Shown piece after piece: positions 54,553 through 62,070 of a DNA stretch of 62,070 nt (the stretch's first letter is position 1; every line of letters starts with the position of its first letter). The stretch lies in contig CAIQHF010000040.1 of the NCBI GenBank assembly GCA_903871605.1, positions 1 through 62,070 of the forward strand, in the 5' to 3' direction. Position numbers and translations under genes: made by a program. The stretch comes from an uncultured Sphingomonadaceae bacterium (GTDB taxonomy: Bacteria > Pseudomonadota > Alphaproteobacteria > Sphingomonadales > Sphingomonadaceae). The notes beneath the pieces are model-generated. The model worked only from the letters and a program-made list of their open reading frames with translations. It searched no databases and was not told where the DNA came from.

Positions 54553-55761
54553 ATGGCGACCGAGACGAGCATCGATACCCCGATCGCGCTGACCCCGCCG
54601 CCCCCGGTCGCGCCAATCGCGCCCGCGCAGGCCGCCGGGCTCGTCCCGCTCGACGCGACGCAGAAGACCAAGCTCGACGAGAAGGTCGAGGGCTTCATCG
54701 CGACGCTGGTCGCGACCGACGCCAATTCGCCCGAGTTCGGCCGCCAGGTCGACCAGATCACCAATATGGGCCGGCGCGAGATCGCCGAGGCCGCGGGCCA
54801 TTCAAACCGCTTCCTCGATCGCCCCACCAAGGCGATGGACAAGGACAGCAATGTCGGCACCAACCTCGCCGAACTGCGCCGCACGATCGAGGATCTCGAT
54901 CCCGGCGCGAAGGGCAATCTGCTCGCCCCCAAGCGGCTGTTCGGGATCATCCCGTTCGGCTCGAAGATGCGCGACTATTTCGACGGCTATAAGTCGGCGC
55001 AGACGCACATCTCGTCGATCCTCCAGCATCTGGCCAGCGGCAAGGACGATCTGCTCAAGGACAATGCCGCGATCGACGTCGAGCGGCAGGCGCTGTGGGC
55101 CGCGATGGGCCGGCTCGAGCAGATGATCCACGTCGCGAAGACGCTCGACACGCGGCTCGAGGAGAAGGCAGCGGACCTCGACATCTCGGACCCCGCCAAG
55201 GCCAAGGCGATCCGCGAGACCGCGCTCTTCTACGTCCGTCAGCGCGTGCAGGATTTGCTCACACAGATGGCGGTGACCGTGCAGGGCTATCTCGCGCTCG
55301 ATCTGGTCAAGAAGAACAATGTCGAGCTGGTTAAGGGGGTCGACCGCGCCTCAACCACCACGGTCGCCGCGCTGCGCACCGCGGTCACCGTCGCGCAGGC
55401 GCTGACCGGGCAGAAGATGGTGCTCCAGCAGATCACCGCGCTCAACACGACCACCGCCAACATCATCGATTCCACCGGCGAGCTGCTGCGCACGCAGACC
55501 GCGCAGATTCACCAGCAGGCGGCTGCCTCGACGATCCCGATCGACACGCTCAAGCGCGCCTTCCAGAACATCTATACGACGATGGACGCGATCGACACGT
55601 TCAAGCTGCAGGCGCTCGACAATATGAAGTCGACGGTCAACCTGCTCACCGACGAGGTCGAGAAGTCGCGCGGCTATATCGCGCGCGCCGAGGGAGCCGC
55701 GCAGGGCCAGCTCGGATCGAATGGCTCGGGCAGCCGCGACGACGCGTTCAAGCTCGACTGA
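54553..55761 (+). CDS. telA: TelA/KlaA-type toxic anion resistance protein
   Basis: The 402-residue product has a Pro/Ala-rich head and then an almost fully helical TelA domain: VDQITNMGRREIAEAAGHSN, RLFGIIPFGSKMRDYFDGYK, ALWAAMGRLEQMIHVAKTLD, YLALDLVKKNNVELVKGVDR then ASTTTVAALRTAVTVAQAL, and a C-terminal coiled coil. TelA proteins were first linked to tellurite resistance and are thought to act on the envelope with XpaC-like partners; the molecular role is unclear. GGACC(A)AG precedes the ATG. The stop shares a base with the next gene's start, so the two are coupled. Confidence 0.92.
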   Translation: MATETSIDTPIALTPPPPVAPIAPAQAAGLVPLDATQKTKLDEKVEGFIATLVATDANSPEFGRQVDQITNMGRREIAEAAGHSNRFLDRPTKAMDKDSNVGTNLAELRRTIEDLDPGAKGNLLAPKRLFGIIPFGSKMRDYFDGYKSAQTHISSILQHLASGKDDLLKDNAAIDVERQALWAAMGRLEQMIHVAKTLDTRLEEKAADLDISDPAKAKAIRETALFYVRQRVQDLLTQMAVTVQGYLALDLVKKNNVELVKGVDRASTTTVAALRTAVTVAQALTGQKMVLQQITALNTTTANIIDSTGELLRTQTAQIHQQAAASTIPIDTLKRAFQNIYTTMDAIDTFKLQALDNMKSTVNLLTDEVEKSRGYIARAEGAAQGQLGSNGSGSRDDAFKLD

Positions 55762-56480
55762 TGGCGGGCTCCGACGACATCATCGAGCACGCCGCCGATT
55801 TCCTGCGGCGCATCTCGCCCGAGGGCCGCGCGATGGCGCGCCGCCGCCGCGAACGCCGCGCCGCCGCGTTCCGCCGGATCGCCAGGCGCATCGTGCTCGC
55901 CTGCGCGGCGATCCTCGGCGTCGCGCTCGCCTGGGGGTTCGTGATGGGTCCGATCGGGCCGTTCGGCTTCCTCGCGATGCTGATCGCGATGGCGCTGGCG
56001 GCGACCGCGATCGTGCTGTGGTCGGCGCAGCCCGCCCCCACCCCCGAGCGGCTCGCGACCAGCGACATCGCCGCGCTCCCCGCGCAGACCGAGGAGTGGC
56101 TCGAGAAGCAGCGTCCCGCGCTCCCCGCCCCCGCGCAGCGCCAGCTCGACCAGCTCGCGCTCAGCCTCGCCGCGATCGCGCCGCAGCTGGCGAGCATCGA
56201 CCCCAAGCTGCCCGAGGCGCTCGAGGCGCGGCGGCTGATCGCCGACGAGCTCCCCGATCTGATCCGCGGCTATCAGCGCGTGCCCCCGTCGCTGCGCCGC
56301 CAGCCGCTCAACGGCGGCCCCTCGCCCGACAAGCAGCTGAGCGACGGCCTGGGCACGATCGGCGAAGAGATCGCCCGCATGAACGCGCGGCTCGCCGACG
56401 ACGACCTCAAGGCGCTGGCGACGCAGAACCGGTTTCTGGAGATCAAGTATAAGGGCGATGGGGAGATGGGGGAGGATTAG
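55761..56480 (+). CDS. Membrane partner of TelA (XpaC-like)
   Basis: The 239-residue product has an Arg-rich N-terminus (GRAMARRRRERRAAAFRRIA), two adjacent membrane segments (about 42-58 and 62-88) and a helical cytoplasmic part with LPAPAQRQLDQLALSLAAIA, PQLASIDPKLPEALEARRLI and ADELPDLIRGYQRVPPSLRR. This layout and its position right after telA fit the XpaC-type proteins that travel with TelA. Sequence evidence for the family is moderate. The start ATG overlaps the telA TGA by one base. Confidence 0.7.
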   Translation: MAGSDDIIEHAADFLRRISPEGRAMARRRRERRAAAFRRIARRIVLACAAILGVALAWGFVMGPIGPFGFLAMLIAMALAATAIVLWSAQPAPTPERLATSDIAALPAQTEEWLEKQRPALPAPAQRQLDQLALSLAAIAPQLASIDPKLPEALEARRLIADELPDLIRGYQRVPPSLRRQPLNGGPSPDKQLSDGLGTIGEEIARMNARLADDDLKALATQNRFLEIKYKGDGEMGED

Positions 56481-56533
56481 GCAGTTTCAAAGCCTAGCCA
56501 CTGGTGTTATCGACGCATAGATACAACAGAACC

Positions 56534-57181
56534 CTATAAACATCCTAAACTTTTCAGCCCCTCAATAACGCGATCCTCAAACGCCTTAAACGACATAGAT
56601 TTCCGCAACATCACAAAGTTTTGTCTCTGAGCGATAGCCGGGTAGAGAGTTCCCACGGGTTCATCTCGACGCCGGCCGCGGGCGCTAGTGATCGCATTAC
56701 GCAGTGCGGCCTTAGGATCAAGAAGGCCTTCCGCCTCGCGTGCGCTACCGGGCAATCCAATGTCTCCCGGCGCTCCGCGGAAACCCAACGCTCCCATCAC
56801 GGCAGACGGATCGCATAGAAGCCAAGCCTCGGTCTCGTGTTTGGGCGCTACCGTTATGCATCTCCGCGGATCAACCCCACAAAGTGCATGCATAGCCTCG
56901 CAATAGGCGATTGAGCGCTGAGCAACGTTCTCTTGAAGCCCCCGACCCCCAGTGTCAGCGTGGATAAAAAGCAGGTGAAAGGCGTCCGCCGATTCGCAGG
57001 CTTCTTGTGCGACGCTCATGACATCTGCGCGCTTTAGAAGCAGCGCAGGCGACACCGGGATTGTCGAAGCGCGAATGCCATGAACCAGCAACAATTCGTC
57101 CATAAGTCTTGGGAACAGAACACCAAAATAGGCGGCGTCTGAGGTCCCTTCATACATCGCAGCCCAGCTTACATAGGTCAT
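56534..57181 (-). CDS. DUF4276-like (TOPRIM-type) partner of the AAA ATPase
   Basis: The 215-residue product begins MTYVSWAAMYEGTSDAAYFG with the acidic EGTSD (Glu11), and then LLFIHADTGGRGLQ (Asp76). This E...DxD-like pattern of a beta-alpha fold resembles TOPRIM domains and DUF4276 proteins. The middle CITVAPKHETEAWLLCD is the typical 'ETEAWL' stretch of DUF4276. It is the second gene of a pair: its ATG overlaps the ATPase stop by four bases. Codon use is more A/T-rich than in neighbours. By analogy with other ATPase + TOPRIM pairs it may be the effector nuclease of a defence system; no activity is shown. Confidence 0.75.
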   Translation of the reverse strand: MTYVSWAAMYEGTSDAAYFGVLFPRLMDELLLVHGIRASTIPVSPALLLKRADVMSVAQEACESADAFHLLFIHADTGGRGLQENVAQRSIAYCEAMHALCGVDPRRCITVAPKHETEAWLLCDPSAVMGALGFRGAPGDIGLPGSAREAEGLLDPKAALRNAITSARGRRRDEPVGTLYPAIAQRQNFVMLRKSMSFKAFEDRVIEGLKSLGCL

Positions 57182-58512
57182 GCCGCATCCGTAGTATGCT
57201 GAAGCATTCTTTCCACTTCTTGCCGTGTCAGATTTGTCTCGGGATTAAACAGGTCACCTTCCGAAAGAATGCCGGTACGCATCCGAGTCCGGATCGATCT
57301 CTGTTTTGCGGCCGTGTCGATATCCGTAACGCTATCCGCTGCAACGATCTCATTATCGTGAAGCGCGTTCATCACCTTGGGCGAGTGTGTATTGATTATC
57401 ACCTGAAATGACGGCAGTTGCGGATCAAGCGATACGCCAGCGGCCGCTCTCAGAAACTCTACGAGCATAGGAATGCGCCCCTCATGAACGCCGTTCTCGG
57501 GCTCTTCAAAGCACAAAACACCCCGCCTATCGGGATCGTTCAGCAGGGTTAGAAGAGCCAGGAGCCTTAGGGTTCCATCAGATATCACCCGAGAACTAAA
57601 AGCCAGATTTCCTGTGAACTCCACATTAAAAGAATATTGCCTCTGATTGGGATCATCAAGAACGTCAATGCTGCTTACCGAAGGTATTAACGACGATAAG
57701 TCTGCTGCAATATCCGAGAGTACGCCATCTGGTCGTTGCGACGTCGATGTCTCTTCCTTCAGTCTCGCCAAGACAGCAGACAAATTTGATGCGTCACGGC
57801 GCAGTTTCCGATCCTCAAAGCGATCATTAGCGGCCCTAGCCGCCTGCGGATTTATTTCTAGAAAGCGCATGTTTGATAATAAGTCTCTCAGCGCATATAA
57901 ATGGGGGAATTCAGCAGTGGTGATGGTTGAGAGCGCAGTCTTTGAAGCCTCTTTAAGTGACAGCTGCACAGGCCGACCATGTTTCTGGCGACCATCTTGG
58001 CGAACCAAGAGAACATCACCACCATCGTTGATTTTTATAAAGGGCGCTACCCGAGCATTATAACTGAGTTTTTGACTGTATAGGAAAATGGCTCGATCGT
58101 CTTTACGAGCGATCGGGGTGCAGCGTTCGTGTTGGACGTAAACCCCACGGACGATCCCGTTTTTGGACAAATTAACCCCGAGTGTAAGCTCGTATCGAAG
58201 ACGCTGCGCTGGCGTTTCGTATCTCGTACCGAACGCGTCGACCCCCGACCTGTCTAACATAACTTCTATTGCGAACGTTATTCTATCCGACAAACCAGAA
58301 TTTGTTTGGCGGAATAACTCAAGGGGCTCACCTCGCAAATCCTGCATCGCAGTGCGAATGTCGAATTGCGCTAGAAGCGATAAAAACCGGATCGCATCAA
58401 AAAGATTGGACTTCCCGCTAGCGTTCGGACCTACGATCGCGGAAAGGGGCTGCAAGTCCAGCGCGAACGACTCGAATGACTTGAATCCGTCGATTTCAAT
58501 TCGGGTTAGCAT
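57178..58512 (-). CDS. AAA (RecF/SMC-like) ATPase of a two-gene putative defence system
   Basis: The 444-residue product starts MLTRIEIDGFKSFESFALDL, with Walker A IVGPNASGKSNLFDAI (28-35) typical of AAA15/AAA21 ATPases. It also has SRVISDGTLRLLALLTLLND (signature region, about 300), Walker B GVLCFEEPENGVH (about 331-343) and IINTHSPKVMNAL (switch His, about 370). The C-terminal 60 residues are the usual end of this family. The gene is A/T-richer than the surroundings and forms a translationally coupled pair with a DUF4276-like gene. Such pairs are seen in defence islands and resemble the logic of PARIS or Septu, but the second gene differs. Confidence 0.85.
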   Translation of the reverse strand: MLTRIEIDGFKSFESFALDLQPLSAIVGPNASGKSNLFDAIRFLSLLAQFDIRTAMQDLRGEPLELFRQTNSGLSDRITFAIEVMLDRSGVDAFGTRYETPAQRLRYELTLGVNLSKNGIVRGVYVQHERCTPIARKDDRAIFLYSQKLSYNARVAPFIKINDGGDVLLVRQDGRQKHGRPVQLSLKEASKTALSTITTAEFPHLYALRDLLSNMRFLEINPQAARAANDRFEDRKLRRDASNLSAVLARLKEETSTSQRPDGVLSDIAADLSSLIPSVSSIDVLDDPNQRQYSFNVEFTGNLAFSSRVISDGTLRLLALLTLLNDPDRRGVLCFEEPENGVHEGRIPMLVEFLRAAAGVSLDPQLPSFQVIINTHSPKVMNALHDNEIVAADSVTDIDTAAKQRSIRTRMRTGILSEGDLFNPETNLTRQEVERMLQHTTDAA

Positions 58513-59137
58513 ACCGGGATGTTAGCCATTCTCACCAACGCACGCTAGGCGCTTAGACAAGCTTTACCGCTACAAAGTGCATTAACAAATACAACCAAGT
58601 GGGTTACACACCTCGCCGTCCACCCGCACCCCTGATCATGGCGCGAGCGGGCAAGGTCCGGGTTGAACCCCCGGGCGGCCGGGGCGAAGTCATCCGGTTT
58701 AGCCGAAGCTTCGCGACCATCATCAACGGCCAGCCCTGGCTCGCCGCCCCGTCGTACTGGGGCAGCCTCGTCAGGGTCCGCCACAATGCGGACCGCCTCG
58801 AAGCGTGTCTGCGCGGGGACAGATCGCCCCGCACCCCGGGTGCGCACGACAGGACGCGCCGGCCGCTATCCTTCTCTCCACAACCAAGGGCGGAGTCTGT
58901 CCGCACATCCTACAGGCGTCCGTCACGCGCCCGCCTCGTCATCCCGGACCCGATCCGGGATCCACGGAACGCGGCGCGCAAGGCGCAAGCGCGGCGCCGG
59001 ACGAGCAGCGCACCACCGGCCCGCCACGCCGCGCATATGGACGCCGACGTCGCCGTCAGAATGACGGGATAGCGGATGCGGCGCCAGGGCGGCGAACGCT
59101 TCGTCCGCCGCCCGTCAGCCGCAAGCCTCGCCAAGCC
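58513..59137. other. Gene-free stretch with many short hairpins
   Basis: No open frame here is convincing. Between 58640 and 58860 several perfect short stems occur: GCGAAG/CTTCGC (58683-58713), GTCCGC/GCGGAC (near 58777-58794) and GCGGGG/CCCCGC (near 58815-58834). The end, 58937-59066, is an intergenic repeat. A structured RNA or a decayed gene is possible. I could not match it to tmRNA, RNase P or SRP RNA. Confidence 0.35.
58937..59066. repeat. Palindromic intergenic repeat with a long centre
   Basis: CGTCATCCCGGACCCGATCC at the left and GTCGCCGTCAGAATGACG at the right. Same family as 3615-3704; the centre (GCGGCGCGCAAGGCG...) is longer and less symmetric. Confidence 0.65.
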
Positions 59138-59599
59138 TCACTTCTTGAAGGTGACGTCCATCCACGTCGAGGTATCGACGAAGCTGCGATATTTCTCGTA
59201 GCCCGCGATCGCGGCCTTGCCCGCCGCCTCGCTCATCGTCGCCATGATCTCCTTCTCGAGCATCTGGTCGCGCGCCTGGTCGGGCATCAGCGCGTCGGCG
59301 CTGACGTAATGCACCGCGATCACGACGTTGGGCATCCCCTTGGTGTAGCCATTCTTCACCGAGAAGCTGTAATCGTCGATCAGGCCGTGCTTCTTCATGA
59401 TGTCGAAGCCGGGCACCTCGCTCTGCTTGAGCCCGGTCAGATAATCGTCGACATGGTTGGGATCGACATCGACCTGGGTGATCATCCACACGCCCTTGCC
59501 ATAGCCGTAATCGACATATTCCTTGGCGTGCGCGCTGCTCGCGGCGAGAAGCGTGCCGGCGACGATAAGCGCCGACGCAATGCGGGTCTTGGTGGTCAT
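59138..59599 (-). CDS. Secreted protein of unknown function
   Basis: The 153-residue product has a signal peptide (MTTKTRIASALIVAGTLLAA, cleavage after AHA) and a mature domain with EYVDYGYGKGVWMITQVDVD then PNHVDDYLTGLKQSEVPGFD, and KNGYTKGMPNVVIAVHYVS. The alternation suggests an alpha/beta (ferredoxin-like dimeric) fold, but no family is recognised. It has no Cys and is probably periplasmic. The gene is monocistronic with repeats on both sides. Confidence 0.75.
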   Translation of the reverse strand: MTTKTRIASALIVAGTLLAASSAHAKEYVDYGYGKGVWMITQVDVDPNHVDDYLTGLKQSEVPGFDIMKKHGLIDDYSFSVKNGYTKGMPNVVIAVHYVSADALMPDQARDQMLEKEIMATMSEAAGKAAIAGYEKYRSFVDTSTWMDVTFKK

Positions 59600-59817
59600 G
59601 CTGTTTCCTTGGCCATCGCCGGACCGCGCGACGCGCGACGGCGGAACCGGCGCGCGGGCGGCAGGCTGTTCGAAAAGCGGAAGGACGCTACGGACTGCCG
59701 CCCGGGTCGCGAACGGCGCGACGGGGCTGGCGCGCGCAGCTTCGCACGACGCGGCGGATTGGCAAGGGAAAATGGCGGGGGCGAGACTGCGATCGGCAGC
59801 CTCGACGCGCTTCTCCT

Positions 59818-59945
59818 CGTCATCGCGGACCCGATCCGGAATCGATCAACGAGGCGCTCGACGCACATGCGCGGCGCCGACGATCGCAGCCTCGTCCAGC
59901 CGGCAGCTGCGCGGATGGATTCCGGCCTCCGTCAGGATGAGGCGA
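59818..59945. repeat. Decayed palindromic intergenic repeat
   Basis: CGTCATCGCGGACCCGATCCGG at the left and GGATTCCGGCCTCCGTCAGGATGA at the right are degenerate ends of the 3615-3704 type. The stretch 59600-59954 contains no gene I can support. Confidence 0.55.
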
Positions 59946-59954
59946 CGGGAGAGA

Positions 59955-59978
59955 CGGGGCGCCCTCTCGAGCGCCCCG
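59955..59978 (-). terminator. Stem-loop terminator after acnA
   Basis: CGGGGCGC (59955-59962) and GCGCCCCG (59971-59978) form an 8-bp perfect stem with an 8-base loop just after the acnA stop at 59985 on the minus strand; TCTCTCCC follows. A likely terminator. Confidence 0.6.
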
Positions 59979-59984
59979 CGCGTC

Positions 59985-62070
<2,086 letters not shown>

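Noticed and set aside
58600-58930. tmRNA, RNase P RNA or SRP RNA
   Set aside because: No tag ORF, CCA-type end, GGAAG loop or P4-like core was found.

Overview
The window reads as one continuous stretch of GC-rich alphaproteobacterial chromosome, most likely Sphingomonas or a close relative in the Sphingomonadaceae. The reasons are strong G/C-ending codon use with long antisense shadow frames, a MucR/Ros regulator, a fused transaldolase/phosphoglucose isomerase, a class I fumarase, an alphaproteobacterial LexA box (GAAC-N7-GAAC) before uvrA, and many copies of the palindromic intergenic repeats usual in this group. No rRNA, tRNA, CRISPR array or intact insertion sequence was seen.

Layout. 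1-3.4 kb: end of an unidentified gene, lnt, metK and a 57-residue conserved-looking small ORF. 3.4-13 kb: an accessory patch around uvrA, holding an OLD-type ATPase/TOPRIM nuclease, a frameshifted AbrB-type antitoxin, uvrA with a palindromic repeat inserted in frame, an A+T-richer DUF4238 gene, a ParE module, a BrnTA module with a duplicated brnA tail between them, and a terminase-like HTH protein. 13-19 kb: secreted CAP protein, small secreted protein, class I fumarase, an MFS transporter and two YbjQ-like proteins. 19.4-31.5 kb: mucR, then a central-carbon block (rpiA, tkt, tal-pgi, gnd, zwf, a HAD phosphatase, glk) and a Bcr/CflA-type exporter. 31.5-35.3 kb (minus): branched-chain 2-oxoacid dehydrogenase E1alpha-E1beta-E2. 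35.5-41.5 kb (minus): RND efflux operon adaptor-pump-outer membrane channel, divergent from eda. 42.4-46.1 kb (minus): amino-acid permease, Gly/His-rich secreted protein, DUF885 metallopeptidase-like protein. 46.1-48.9 kb (minus): an unusual tight operon of a 52-residue peptide, two paralogous proteins and an orphan wHTH regulator. 49-56.5 kb: two hot-dog thioesterases, typA, a LysE-family exporter, phoD, telA and its membrane partner. 56.5-58.5 kb: an A+T-richer AAA ATPase/DUF4276 pair that looks like a defence system. 58.5-62 kb: a hairpin-rich non-coding stretch, a secreted protein of unknown function and acnA running off the end.

How the genes work together. rpiA-tkt-tal-pgi-gnd-zwf-glk supplies most of the pentose phosphate route and the entry to the Entner-Doudoroff route; eda lies 11 kb away, and pgl and edd are not in the window. 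fumA and acnA are TCA-cycle enzymes, and the BKD complex feeds it branched acyl-CoA. The strongest candidate for an undescribed system is the 46.1-48.9 kb operon. Its layout (short peptide, a histidine-rich cupin-like protein, a paralogue lacking those histidines, a regulator with a degenerate receiver, an upstream perfect dyad) suggests a regulated peptide-modification or signalling system. That is inference from layout and residue patterns, not a recognised family.
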